Below, one piece after another: positions 40,001 to 50,139 of a stretch of 64,000 nucleotides of DNA; position 1 is the stretch's first letter; each line of letters begins with the position of its first letter. The translations under genes were made by a program, and so were the position numbers. The DNA comes from Gibbula magus (Eukaryota > Mollusca > Gastropoda > Trochida > Trochidae), in contig OW388297.1 of NCBI GenBank assembly GCA_936450465.1, positions 28,104,387 to 28,168,386 on the forward strand. Reading direction: 5' to 3'. The notes below the pieces were generated by a model. That model searched no databases. It was given only the letters and a program-made list of their open reading frames with translations, and was not told the DNA's origin.

Positions 40001-41206
40001 AGTTTTGTTAAATATCTTGAATAGTATTTGAGCTATGAAGGTTTAAAATTTTGACTTCAAGGGGAGATAACTCAAGAAAGAAGTCGAAAATCCCAAAAGT
40101 GGCTCGTTATTATCTAAGTTGGGTCACAGGCTATGGTCCCTCAAACTTTCATGCGAATCGGCCCAGTGGTTACTTCAGAAAGCTCTGGACAAAAAAAGTA
40201 CAAATAATAATAGAGAAGAACACGGAAAATAACAATAGGTCTTCCAGACGTACGTCTGGAAGACCTAATCAATAATTATGATTTTGGATGAACATGCAAG
40301 TTGAGTGAAATTATTTCTTCTGAAATCAACCCATATTGTATGTTGGAACGTATTGAAGCCAATTATCATGAAACACAATGGATGCATCTTTCCTTGAGTT
40401 ACAGGTTTTGTTTCTCTTTTCGTGGCACTCGCTTCGTCCCGTGTCAATACAACAGAGTTTGGACGGGTAACTGGTCCAAAACTGAAAGAGAAAATAGATA
40501 TTGCAAACGTTTAACTCAAATCTCTATACAGTTAATGAGACAAGCGAAGTAGACGGTCACGAAGGCAATACTCACAACCAGAGGAGTAAGGGAGATAATT
40601 ATGTTCAGCGAAAAATGCAGTCGTAATTTTGTCAAGTGCCCTTTGGACATTTTTCTTTATTTATCAAATTAAACGTCAACACAATTGCAATTACATTGTA
40701 ATTCGATTGTTATAGTGATATAAAACAAAGAAACTAGAAGACCTAATTATGGATTGGTCGAAATATAGGGAGACATTTGTGACATCTATGCGGTAAACAC
40801 AATTAAGATGATGATAATGACACTTGTAAAATTGCTGTAAGGCATAAGTATAATTGAACAATGTTTTCGTAGTTAAACTGAATCTAATAAACAATATCAT
40901 TCGCGGTGATTAGTCCTAGTCAATTAACATTTGCCTACATAACTCTTAATTGGTTAAATTGTTCGTTATGAACTCATATCAACACACGAGGATATGTTGT
41001 CAGTATTTAATGTTTTAGAAAAACATACAGAAGTTACTGGAGTGAAAGTGGATGGTGAAGCACATATAGAGAATGCTTTTACTGCCGGCTCTGTGAGAGG
41101 GGGAATGGGTCATCGCTTTGCTAATTCAGGTAAATATTCTAACGCATTTGGTGACAATATATTTGGTAGCTGTTATGATACATATCGCACATGTCAAAAC
41201 ACATGA
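25033..41206 (+). CDS. TNF-receptor-superfamily type I membrane protein with amyloid-motif-like tail
   Basis: The inferred exons are 25033-25219, 34418-34729, 36230-36260, 36541-36674, 37551-37577, 37983-38021, 38091-38140 and 40991-41206. Phases agree at every junction and the sum is 996 nt (331 residues). Exon 1 has a signal peptide and five cysteines. Exon 2 is a cysteine-rich TNFR-type module (TVTCEECTRDMYQ, LPDCDH, CACDHTAGYKPDDTTACKC). The tiny exon 3 is Ser-rich. Exon 4 has the transmembrane helix (YVLAIALPLVLIALCLVAIV), then CC and basic residues. Exons 5-7 give a short charged stalk (RKRKSETLD, GEDAPLKDTRPTT, GNTAAIRGDIINIKFHY). The last exon is Gly/Asn-rich with no death domain or obvious TRAF motif. 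The last junction is the least certain: a second acceptor (TTGTCAG, exon from 41003) would join exon 6 directly in frame, skipping exon 7. Expected role: cell-surface cytokine receptor. Confidence 0.7.
25220..26116 (+). other. First intron of TNFR-like gene, 5' part
   Basis: No gene is seen. About 40 bases at 25495-25535 (GCAATAGATTC, GTCTATGAAATCAACA) recur at 30548-30587, a short repeat remnant. Confidence 0.5.
26117..27591. mobile_element. Palindrome-ended inverted-repeat element with tyrosine-recombinase fragment
   Basis: The ends ATAAGTTATAACATTC and GAATGTTATAACTTAT are exact reverse complements. Each end is itself a palindrome of about 140 bases (26120-26262 and 27450-27589) with stem core TATTCTACGAGCCGGAGGCG. 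The two sides remain inverted copies for about 460-490 bases (to about 26603 and from about 27133). The right arm lacks about 20 bases near 27220. I see no target duplication, as expected for tyrosine-recombinase mobilisation. The interior carries a recombinase remnant (26604-26852) and a 56-bp tandem pair (about 27015-27125). Confidence 0.75.
26421..26852 (-). pseudogene. Tyrosine recombinase C-terminal fragment (Crypton/DIRS-like)
   Basis: The open frame reads FASAQIMRVTGHESVNSL, then TVYQRVSNQEKISMSAAI. This is the end of a tyrosine-recombinase catalytic domain: the GH box followed at the usual spacing by the catalytic Tyr. The upstream Arg and H-x-x-R boxes are absent, so it cannot be active alone. 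The style (TGH-x-(S/N)-x-x-S-(L/V)-x-x-Y) resembles Crypton-derived and DIRS-type recombinases of invertebrates. The downstream half, after about residue 85, overlaps the left inverted arm. Confidence 0.65.
27592..30227. other. TNFR intron 1, middle part
   Basis: No gene recognised. It contains the inverted repeat at 28793-29264, and the open stretches here match no domain I know. Confidence 0.5.
28793..29264. repeat. Inverted-repeat element
   Basis: Left arm 28793-28855 (GTGTTGCAAGAATCGCC, GTTATTTCAGTGTAGCA) is mirrored by 29198-29264 (TGCTACACTGAAATAAC, GTGATTCTTGCAACAC). The arms are about 65 bases with mismatches, consistent with an old MITE. Confidence 0.65.
30228..30365 (-). pseudogene. 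THAP-type zinc-finger partial exon
   Basis: The reading MVRVGTCNGNQCYPERLEGT, then CKRWIKASGRR, resembles the N-terminal half of THAP-like domains common in invertebrate genomes: C-x4-C near the start, a Y-P-E-R-L-(E/Q)-G segment, then C-x-R-W-(I/V). The distal C-x2-H pair is not encoded here. A donor could lie after the Gly-Arg. No continuation is seen, so it is an exon fragment, possibly from a THAP-containing transposon. It lies antisense within the TNFR intron. Confidence 0.5.
31704..31815 (+). repeat. Dispersed repeat family R1, fragment
   Basis: GGTACATTCATTGTGTTTCAT to TTCAAATAATTTCACTCAACTTGCA, matching copy 1 at 5772 but truncated. Confidence 0.7.
31816..33370. other. TNFR intron 1, 3' part
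   Basis: No gene or repeat that I can support. Confidence 0.4.
33371..33655 (+). repeat. 72-bp tandem repeat, four copies, open in several frames
   Basis: The unit (TTGTCTAATATCAAGAATC, ACTTGAAGAACT, GAACGACTTGCAAAGAGCAA) repeats at exactly 72-base steps, a multiple of three. On the plus strand, 33209-33754 is open for 181 codons with a 24-residue repeat (SNIKNLVLEELTERLAKSNR). Other plus and minus frames are also open. The plus-frame repeat is leucine/charge patterned like an amphipathic helix, but no start context, splice signal or homolog is apparent. Confidence 0.75.
34730..36229 (+). other. TNFR intron 2
   Basis: AT-rich intron with no other exon that satisfies phase 1 on both sides. 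Confidence 0.5.
38490..40400 (-). repeat. Dispersed repeat family R1, copy 3, interrupted
   Basis: Runs from CTTGTGCATCCATTGTGTTGT to CACAATGGATGCATC, split by the insertion at 38788-40274. Confidence 0.7.
38788..40274. mobile_element. 1.49-kb insertion ending in a 30-bp perfect palindrome
   Basis: Unit 2 of the cassette reads straight through this point (AATGATAAATTATGATTTGG at about 43300), so the segment is an insertion into unit 1 after duplication. The right end contains AGGTCTTCCAGACGT joined to its exact reverse complement (40237-40266). The left end has a shorter related motif, TTAGGTCTTCAAGAC, near 38810. There is no coding sequence. An exact target duplication is unclear. Confidence 0.65.
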
Positions 41207-41229
41207 TTCATATCCTTCTTTTATATTTC

Positions 41230-41900
41230 AGTTCGGGGTCTGACTATATTTAGCGGTCAGCACGTCCGTCCGTCCGTCCGAGATAAAGGTGACAGCTTTT
41301 CTCAAAAAACCGTTCAAGATAGGGTTACCAAATTTGTTGTGTTGCTTGAGGGCATGAATACCTTGATGGAGTTTGAAAATTAGAAGCGTGCAATTATCTT
41401 TTCCGGAGTTATTGCCCTTGTTCCGTATTTTTTTGACTTTGTTCATGGTATCTTCAAAGGGGACAGTTTTTCTCAGAAACTATTTAAGATAGGATAACCA
41501 AATTAGGTGTATTGCTTGAGAGCATAAATACGTTAATGGAGTTCGAAAATTAGAAGCGTGCAATTATATTTTCCGGAGTTATTGCCCTGATAACGTATTT
41601 TTGGACTTTGTTCATCGTATCTCCAAAAGGGACAGCTTTTCTCAGAAATTTTTTCAGATATGAGAACCAAATTTGGTGTGTTGCTTGAGGGCATACATAC
41701 CTTGATGGAGTTCGAAAATTAGAAGCGTGCAACTATTTTTTCCGGAGTAAAGCCCTTGTTCCGTATTTTTGGATTTTGTTCATCGTATCTCCAAAGGGGA
41801 CAGCTTTTCTCAGAAACTGTTTCAGATATGAGAACCAAATTTCGTGTGTTGCTTGAGGGCATAAATACCTTGATTGAGTTCGAAAATTAGAAGCGTGCAA
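41230..41900 (+). repeat. 170-bp tandem array after terminal exon copy 1
   Basis: Begins with GCGGTCAGCACGTCCGTCCG. Then four units of about 170 bases (GGGACAGCTTTTCTCAGAAA, GTTGCTTGAGGGCAT, GAAGCGTGCAA, CCGGAGTTATTGCCC) follow. Frames on the minus strand are by-products of the repeat. Confidence 0.85.
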
Positions 41901-42053
41901 GATAATTTAAATAAAAATAAGAATAGATTTTAAGTACATGTACTTTACAAAAAGAATGTCTCTTGTTTTTTCGTAAAGGTTTCAGTGAAATTACCTTTGT
42001 TGAACAACAATACATATATTCATTTGTCATGATCCGATTTTTTCTAATTTCAG

Positions 42054-42080
42054 GAAAGAGGAAGAGTGAGACACTTGATG
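42054..42080 (+). CDS. Second copy of TNFR tail exon 5
   Basis: 27-nt exon, identical coding to 37551-37577 (reads KRKSETLD after the split Arg), with intact TTTCAG acceptor and GTAATA donor. Phase 1 on both sides allows in-frame inclusion. Confidence 0.55.
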
Positions 42081-42486
42081 GTAATATAGCGAATATTATT
42101 GGCTGTGTTTATGCTCCTTCATGACAGTATATTTTAATTTTAAATAAATATTCAAAGGGCAAATGCTCAATTAATAGAAATAACGTAAATACTGTAGGAA
42201 ATTTTTGTGAAAAAAACCCATTGCTATGAGATTAAAAGTTATGTAAGCAGGTGAACATTATTTTGAACTTCTAAATATCATTTTAAAACTTCAAAGATAT
42301 TAATTTCAATGTAAATAAAAAAAATACGTGTCAAATCCCATTTAAAACATTAATTATTAAATAATGATCCTTATGAAATACATATCTAAATGAATGGTAT
42401 CCTATTTGTTTTAATGTGTTATTACCGAAACATGTACATGTATGCACGTCATTCTTCAGTAATTTGTAATCAACTATTTGTTTCCG

Positions 42487-42525
42487 GCGAATGTGCACCT
42501 TTGAAGGATACAAGACCAACAACAG
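42487..42525 (+). pseudogene. Second copy of TNFR tail exon 6, acceptor lost
   Basis: Equivalent to 37983-38021 but the acceptor AG has become CG (TTTGTTTCCG|GCGAATG), and Asp is replaced by Cys. The donor (CAACAG|GTATTG) is intact. Since the exon is 39 nt, skipping it keeps the frame. Confidence 0.6.
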
Positions 42526-42594
42526 GTATTGACTCATACAGTTGTGTTGTTTTAAATATATTGAATGAGATAGCTATTATTTAACGCCACACAG

Positions 42595-42644
42595 GAATTA
42601 CTGCAGCCATTAGAGGCGATATTATAAATATAAAATTCCATTAT
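42595..42644 (+). CDS. Second copy of TNFR tail exon 7
   Basis: 50-nt exon with intact ACACAG acceptor and TAT|GTAAGT donor. It encodes GITAAIRGDIINIKFHY, one residue different from copy 1. Confidence 0.5.
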
Positions 42645-43014
42645 GTAAGTATTTTATTAATTATGCGGTGTTGATTTATTTGGTAGATGTATTAAGTAGA
42701 CTGTATCCATAAATATTTTCACATTTAAATATACACATGGTTATTCAATTGAATTACGTAAACATTGATAAATTTCATTAGTAAGTAACCTTAAACGTAT
42801 TCCACTAAAACGATTTTAAAAGCAAATACAAAAAGTAAACATCAACTTGGTCAAAATTAGGAAAACGACTTTGACATTGCACAGTGATCCAGTCTTTTCA
42901 GAAATGTCAGCAGTTACGTATTTTAAGAAAAAAAAACTTTTATCACTGTGGTTTCGTTGATAACAAGCTCTTTACTTTACCACAATGAAGTTGAAAAGTT
43001 CATGTCATAAAGAT

Positions 43015-43400
43015 TCCCTTGTGCATCCATTGTGTTGTTGGAGGTCACATATGCCAAACGTTATAAATTGTGTTATTTTATTGAGAAGTTCTGACTGTTG
43101 CCGAAAATTACCATTTTGCTGATAGCCGACTCGGTATAGTGACGATCTGATCTAAACCTGGACATGGCACCGCGATTGACGCACGTCAATCAGTCAGATA
43201 TAATTTAGGAAACATACTGTGCTTGTAAAGGACATGTACTTTCGGATTCTGCACAAGTATAATGATGTTGTTAGATTTTAATTGGAAACTAGTGATAATG
43301 ATAAATTATGATTTGGGATGAACATGCAAGTTGAGTGAAATTATTTCTTCTGAAATCAACCCATATGGTATATTGGAACGTATTGAAGCCATCTTTCCTT
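43015..43400 (-). repeat. Dispersed repeat family R1, copy 4
   Basis: Uninterrupted counterpart of the 38490-40400 copy, lacking the 1.49-kb insertion. Confidence 0.7.
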
Positions 43401-44000
43401 GAGTTACAGGTTTTGTTTCTCTTTTCGTGGCACTCGCTTCATCACGTGTCAATACAACAGAGTTTGGACGGGCAACTGGTCCAATACTGAAAGAGTAAAT
43501 AGATATTGCAAACGTTTAACTCAAATCTCTATACAGTTAATGAGACAAGCGAAGTAGACGGTCACGAAGGCAATACTCACAACCAGAGGAGTAAGGGAGG
43601 TAATTATGTTCAACGAAAAATGCAGTCGTAATTTTGTCAGGTGCCCTTTGGACATTTTTCTTTATTTATCAAATTAAACGTCAACACAATTGCAATTACA
43701 TTGTAGTTCGATTGTTATAGTGATATAAAACAAAGAAACTAGAAGACCTTATTATGGATTGGTCGAAATATAGGGAGACATTTGTGACATCTATGCGGTA
43801 AACACAATTTAGATGATGATAATGACACTTGTAAAATTACTGTAAGGCATAAGTATAATTGAACAATGTTTTCTTAGTCAAACTGAAACTAATAAACAAT
43901 ATCATTCGCGGTGATTAGTCCTAGTCAATTAACGTTTGCCTACATAACTCTTAATTGGTTAAATTGTTATTTATGAACCACACTCATATCAACACACGAG

Positions 44001-44216
44001 GATATGTTGTCACTATTTAATGTTTTAGAACAACAAACAGTAGCTACTGGAGTGAAAGCGGACGGTGAAGTACATGTGGAGAATGTTCTTACTGCCGGTT
44101 CTGTGAGAGGGGGAATGGGTCATCACATTGTTAATTCAGGTAAATATTCTAACGCATTTGGTGACAATATATTTGGTAGTTGTTATGATACATATCGCAC
44201 ATATCAAAACACGTGA
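44001..44216 (+). CDS. Second copy of TNFR terminal exon
   Basis: Open for 71 codons plus stop, with the pseudo-repeat region VKADGEVHVENVLTAGSV and GGMGHHIVNSGKYS. The internal acceptor of copies 1 and 3 (TTGTCAG) is TTGTCAC here. Only the weaker upstream acceptor (CACGAG|GAT) remains. Confidence 0.6.
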   Translation, partial: DMLSLFNVLEQQTVATGVKADGEVHVENVLTAGSVRGGMGHHIVNSGKYSNAFGDNIFGSCYDTYRTYQNT

Positions 44217-44264
44217 TTCATATCCTTCTTTTATATTTCAGTTCGGGTTCTGACTATATTTAGT

Positions 44265-44597
44265 TGTTATACCCCCGCTACGAAGTAGTCGGGGGTATAT
44301 AGCGGTCAGCACGTCCGTCCGTGCGTCCGTCCGTGTGTCCGTCAGTCCGAGATAAAGGGGACAGCTTTTCTCAGAAACCGTTAAAGATAGGGTTACCAAA
44401 TTTGGTGTTTTGCTTGAGGGCATGAATACCTTGATGGAGTTTGAACATTAGAAGCGTGCCATTAGTTTTTCCGGAGTTATTGCCCTTGTTCCGTATGTTT
44501 GGCCTTTGTTCATGGTATCTCCAAAGGGGACAGCTTTTCTCAGAAATTATTTAAGATAGGATAACCAAATTTGGTATGTTGCTTGAGGGCATGAATA
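44265..44597 (+). repeat. Hairpin-headed repeat array, unit 2 copy
   Basis: Contains the hairpin ATACCCCCGCTACGAAGTAG followed by TCGGGGGTAT, then TCCGTCCG repeats and about one and a half 170-bp units. It ends where the LINE begins. Confidence 0.8.
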
Positions 44598-45089
44598 TCT
44601 TTTTCTTTTCTTTATAATTTTTTTTATTTTTGGAACTCCATACATGACAAACTTATGACAGGAAACAGTTCAATTTAACATGGATATATAAATCGTTCTT
44701 GATGATGTACACAGGTATTCTTAGCAAACATTTATAAAAAATAAATAAAATGTATATATACAGAAAGTGGACAAGTATATGGAATATTTGATGTACAACA
44801 TTGCTCAAAATACTCAAAATAGATCATGACAAATTGACCAGAATTTCATGAAGCTGTCATATTTGCAATTTGAATAGGAGTTAAATCGGTCAATGTAGTA
44901 CATGGTGTTTATGTCTTCTTTAACATGTTTCAAATTTGGTAATTTTTCTTGTTGTTTCATTTTGAATACATTGTATTTTACGACTATTATTATCAAGTTC
45001 AGTACATAGTTTCGCTTTTTGCAATATCCTAGGAGTATACATTATTATACATATATAACATCCCGTTTTTTCAAATAACCATTTTTCTA

Positions 45090-47400
45090 TTTATTTCCAT
45101 ATAGTTTTAAGAGCTTTACAGTCATGCAACAGATGTATAATTGATTCTTTGTCGGTTTTGCAGAAAGTACAAGTATTAGTTTCTTTGTATTTCATTTTTT
45201 TAGTAGATCATTCGTTGGTAAAAACCTGTGCAATATGCTATATTGGAACCAAGAATGTTTTACACTATTATAAGACTTAAATGTTATTCGTTCTATCGTT
45301 TGCCATGTTTTATCATTCATGAGTTCGTTTAATTCTTTCTGCCATTGTTCTCGGTATGTTGGTGATTTGGTGTTTTTTCTGTGTATGAGTATGTCAAAAA
45401 TGTCTCTACAACCTTTTGGATTTCCGACAATATTTTGCAAGAAGTACGGTAAAATAGGTAGTTGTAGTTTTTTTTGAAGATGACATTTACAGATTTACAA
45501 TAATATTTAACAGATTCTATTATTCCTTGTGTTTCTAGGAAATTATTTTTGCATCAAAATTTCTGTTTTATTTGTTCCGAGGTTAAAAACTGTCATTTAT
45601 ATATGTAATTCCTATACGTGAGTAATGTTTATAATTAATTGGTTTACCACCTATCTTGATATTTTCATTTAACAATAAAGGTTCGGATAAGACATCGCTG
45701 GCACTCGAAGCGGTTTCTGCTTTTTTTGTTATAAACTTGCCCCATGATTTTAGAGTGTCTTTCCAAAAGTTATTTGTTCGTGGTGTTATTACAGATTCAA
45801 GTATGTGTGATTCGCAAGTTTGTATAAAACTGCTTGTTTGGCATTGAGTATTTATATGTAACAGTTTACTTATTTTTGAATCGGTGTTGGATATTCTTTT
45901 TATCCATGATATCTTTTGTGATTGTATGGGACTTACTATATCTGATGCTCGTATTCCACCTTGTTCATAATTTGTAGTAAGTGTGTCCCGGCTAACTTTG
46001 TCAGGTTTGTTTTTCCATATAAATTTATAAGATAGCTGTTTAATTTCTCTTATTATTTGATCATTTGGGTTGGGTAAACTTGCAAATAAATGGTTAACTT
46101 GTGGTAAGAGTAGGCTTTTTAATACAGTATTTCTACCAAGGGGAGTGAGATCCCTAGCTAACCATTGATTCATAGATACTTTAAAAGTCTTAAGTTCGAC
46201 CATTTCCGCGAGATTGTGTGTAAATATAACTCCTAATAGTGTAAAAGAGTCGTTCTTCCAATCTAGATTCCAGCTTCTACAAAAAGTTTTGGAATTCTTT
46301 TCTGAAGCTATCAATAATACCTGTGTTTTGTTGATGTTTATATTTAGGCCTGAAAAAGAGGCATATTGACTAAACGTTTCTAATGTGACTTGCAGGCATT
46401 TTTCAGTGCCATCTACTATACGCGATGTATAGTGTATTGGGAAATCAGGTATTCTGTATCTCCAATTTGTATTCCTTTAATGTGTTTATTATTTCTGATC
46501 ATTATGGCCAGAATTTAAGCACATAAGAGGAATATATATGGGGAGATGAGATCTCCTTGTCTACAACCCCTTGATACGTAAAATAGTTTAAGAGAAAGCC
46601 ATTTACTACTACGGCTGATTGAATATTGTTGATGAATGTTTTTATCCGCCTTGTAATAGATGTTCCTAAATTGAAGAATTTAATGACTTCTTGAATGAAA
46701 TTCCAGTCGACGGAATCGAATGCTTTTTCAAAGTCAATGAGGAGTAGAATACCTGGTATATTCATATATTCGGTATAGTCAATGATGTCATATATCTGGC
46801 GCGTACATTCCCCGATATACCTTTTTGACATAAATCCTGTTTGATCTTCATTTATTACAGAGGGCAGGACATTTTTTATTCTGTTTGCAATAGTTGACGA
46901 TCCGATTGTATATGCAACATAAGCAGAGAAATGGGTCTCCAATTTTTTAGCAAATTTTTATTTTTGCCTTTTTCGGGAAGCAAGTTTTAACACCTTGTTT
47001 TTGAGTTAGGGACAATTCTCCTTTTTCATAGGCTAAATTTAATGATCTTATGAGATATTCATGAATATTAGACCAAAAGAATTTGAAAAATTCAACAGTA
47101 AAGCCAGATGAGCCGGGGCTTCTTTCGTTTTTCATTTTTTTCAGAGCAGTTAATACTTCTTCATATTTGAGCTGTCCTTCTAGATTTTCTTGTTGATCTT
47201 TAGTCAGTTTTGGGACTTCGAGGTCTTTGAACAGTTCTGTGAGATTAACCTTTTCGCATGACTTTTTCTGGTACAAGTTACGATGAAATGGTCTAGTTTC
47301 AGTTATCAGATCTTCTTTTTTGGTGAGAATTTCTTTTTGTTTATTTTCTAGTTTATAAATAGCTTTATTTAAAAACTCCTATTTTCTAATGAAAGAAAGA
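45090..47400 (-). pseudogene. LINE ORF2: reverse transcriptase and C-terminal region, frameshifted
   Basis: Recognisable blocks are PGSSGFTVEFFKFFW (47.1 kb), INEDQTGFM and LLLIDFEKAFDSVDW (46.7-46.9 kb), then the thumb/connection region LTPLGRNTVLKSLLLPQVNH and YKFIWKNKPDKV (46.0-46.2 kb), and a terminal Cys-rich knuckle (TCTFCKTD, IHLLHDC) near 45.15 kb. The frame breaks just after FTYQG, where a G-C-R-Q-G-D block should follow. At the position of the YADD active site (about 46425) the codons are lost in a small deletion, leaving QY followed directly by Thr in a shifted frame. Confidence 0.85.
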
Positions 47401-48155
47401 ATTTGGTTGGCTTTTCTCCTTCTTTCCATTTTGATTTAGACCGTAATATTATACCATCTATTTCCTTTTTATTAATCGTCTCTAATTCCTTGTTTGCGTT
47501 CTTTAATTGATCTTGTAATTTAATTTTAGTGTCAATAACACTGGATGTATCTATTCTTATTTCAAGGTCATCTATTCTTTCTTCAAGGGTTTGTCTAAGT
47601 TCCCAGTTTTCTTTTTTTTATATGACGAGTATTTAATTGTATGTCCTCTGATCATTAGCAAGAGTGTTTCAAAGAATAGTTGATCATTGATTTTGAAGAC
47701 ATATTTGCCTGTTTCATCTATGTATGATTTATACTGTTCTTTAGTTTCATTGATCAGTAATTTGATCTCCTATACATAAGTTTTATCATAAAGTAAGGAA
47801 TTATAAAATTTCCAATAGCTTTTCCCCCTTTCTATTTCGCTTATATTTAGTTCAATCCAAATTATAGAGTGATCCGATCTATATGCCGAGTCGATTCCAG
47901 TTTATTAATTGAGCTTTCGATTTTTTTTTATACGATAAAATAGTCAAGTCTTGCCTGTTTGATATGATTTTTCTGTCTCCATGTGTATCTTTGACTTTCT
48001 TGGTTCTGTTCTCTCCATGGATCTACTAAATCATGTTCTTCCATGTATTCTAACCAGGTTTCTCTAGCTTTAGTATTATTAATATTTTTATAATTAAAGT
48101 TATCTAATTTTGGAACTTGTACAAAGTTCCAATCTCCACATATAGAAAAACTATC

Positions 48156-48548
48156 TTATTGGAAATCAGTAATGATCGATATGATTTTGTGATAGAATTC
48201 AGGAGTATCAATGTTTGGTCCATATATTGTTATCAAAGTAAATATTTTATTCGTAATTTTCATTTTCAATGCTACGTAGTTCACATTTACATCATATCTA
48301 GAGTCTTCAATGGCAAAATCAAAGATTTTATTAAGAAGTATGGCTGTCCCTCTGGCATTACCTTTATAAGAGCTGAAAAATCCCCATTCATCTCTTACTC
48401 TATTTTCTATTTCCCTTGTGAAATGCGTATCTTGGATACAATAAATATAAGCGTTTTTGCTTTTAAGATGGCGAAACAAATATGTACGTTTACGTTTATT
48501 ATTCAGGCCTTGGCAGTTTGACGATAATATTTTCAATCTATCATGCAT
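48156..48548 (-). pseudogene. LINE ORF2: APE-type endonuclease N-terminus
   Basis: The segment reads LKILSSNCQGLNNKRKR, YIYCIQDTHF, GFFSSYKGNARGTAILLN and FTLITIYGPN, in the order of APE-like endonuclease motifs. In the second motif Asp stands where most families have the catalytic Glu (Q-E-T-H); this may be clade-typical or a loss. It is truncated at 48156 by a frame break. Confidence 0.8.
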
Positions 48549-49296
48549 TATGGTGGGTATTTGATCTGAACAATGGCGAATGAACTGTTTTTGTGAATAT
48601 AAATTTTTGTATGGAGAACGTTTTGCAGATTAGAAGATGAAAGTAGAAGAAGAGAGGTTAAAGAAAAGGTATACTTAAAGAATAGGAAATTTGTTACCTT
48701 CATATGTTTCATGTTTATCCGGGTAATGTGGGAACCTGAGAGCGGGAAGTTAATAGGCTTCAGTGGGAGAGAGCTTGAAGTTAAGTGACGGGTGTCATGC
48801 TTTCATCGTGATGTGCCACGCACGTGCAGCGAGCTTGTTCATTTCAGGTTGTGGGTTTAGTGTTGTTTTCAGTCAGTAATTTAACGTTTGATGAATTTAT
48901 ATTTTTGGAATGGCAGTGAAAGTGCGTTTAAGAATTTGTAAGGTAATTAAAGAGTTGTTTATGGTAAGTGAGTTTTGTGAATGTTATTAATGATTTGGTG
49001 GTTATTTATCTATGTGGGATAGATGTTTGGATACTATTTACAATTATACATGCTGGTATTGACTACATTAGTAAAGTGGATTGTTATGTTTGTGGTTTTA
49101 AGTGAATTATTTTCTAATTCTATATTGCAAGTATCAGTGTGTTATGTTTTGGATATTTCAGTATAGAGGAATTGTATTATTCAGATATGTTTTGGATTTT
49201 CATGACAAATTTATTTTGGTAGATGTATAATTCGCTCATATATATATTAAAGAGTATGTTATTCAATCAAGTTATAAATAAATTATGCTTGAATTG

Positions 49297-49464
49297 TGTA
49301 ATACACAAATTTCAGAAATACATTTGAAAATTCATGGTAAATATCAGCATATACAACATATAAACATGGACAAAAGTAAATGTAATACACAAATTTCAGC
49401 AATACACTTGAAAATTCATGGTAAATATCAGCATATACAACATATAAACATGGACAAAAGTAAC
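49297..49464 (+). repeat. 84-bp tandem duplication
   Basis: Two copies of an 84-base unit (TGTAATACACAAATTTCAG, CATGGTAAATATCAGCATA, AAACATGGACAAAAGTAA) side by side with a few differences. Confidence 0.9.
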
Positions 49465-50139
49465 ACAATTCTCAAAATAGCATATATGTGATATACACAT
49501 ATAGAGATATACACAATTGGATATCTGTATAAATATTCACTTGGGTGTAGTCAAAATGTAAGGAAGTGATAGCTCTCAAGTTATAGTTTGCATACATAGA
49601 TGTTAATTTTTCTTAATCATTAAATGATTAGTTGTGTGCATACTACATGTACACACATAATTACATACATGTATACATACATATATTGTATTTTCCATAC
49701 ACACCACCTGCAGAGCTTTCAATACATGTATATGTATGGTATAGATGAAGTCTTGTTCTGCATTATACTGATCAGTGTATAGTTGTTATATGTTATATAT
49801 ATATAGTATTACTTATTAATAGTATTCCAAATCAGAATAAAGAATAAGTATTTTTACTTCCAAGTGCATATTTTTCTGGAAATATGGATGTGATGATATT
49901 CATTGTGGTAACAAAATTAAAAATATTGTAAACTGCTTTATTATGTTCATTATATGAAACTATCTCTCATGAAAAAAGTTGATTTTTGTTCCTAAATGTA
50001 CATGTATGGAAATTAAGATTCTATAGGTCTGTGTTTGTTTATCTGATATGAGTCAGAGTCAAATCTGAGATGAGCTCAATACCATACAATAATGACTATT
50101 CCTGATCAGTTCACAAGTTGCTAATTCTTCAACCTCTTC

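Larger units (their letters stand above)
37395..41900 (+). repeat. TNFR tail cassette, unit 1
   Basis: The unit starts at AAATAAAAATAAGAATAGAT and carries tail exons 37551-37577, 37983-38021, 38091-38140, an R1 repeat copy, the 1.49-kb insertion, the terminal exon 40991-41206 and a 170-bp repeat array. Unit 2 (from about 41905) begins with the same words immediately after the array, showing a head-to-tail duplication. Confidence 0.85.
41901..44597 (+). repeat. TNFR tail cassette, unit 2
   Basis: Near-identical to unit 1 but without the 1.49-kb insertion. Unit 2 is cut in its 170-bp array by the LINE at about 44598. Confidence 0.85.
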
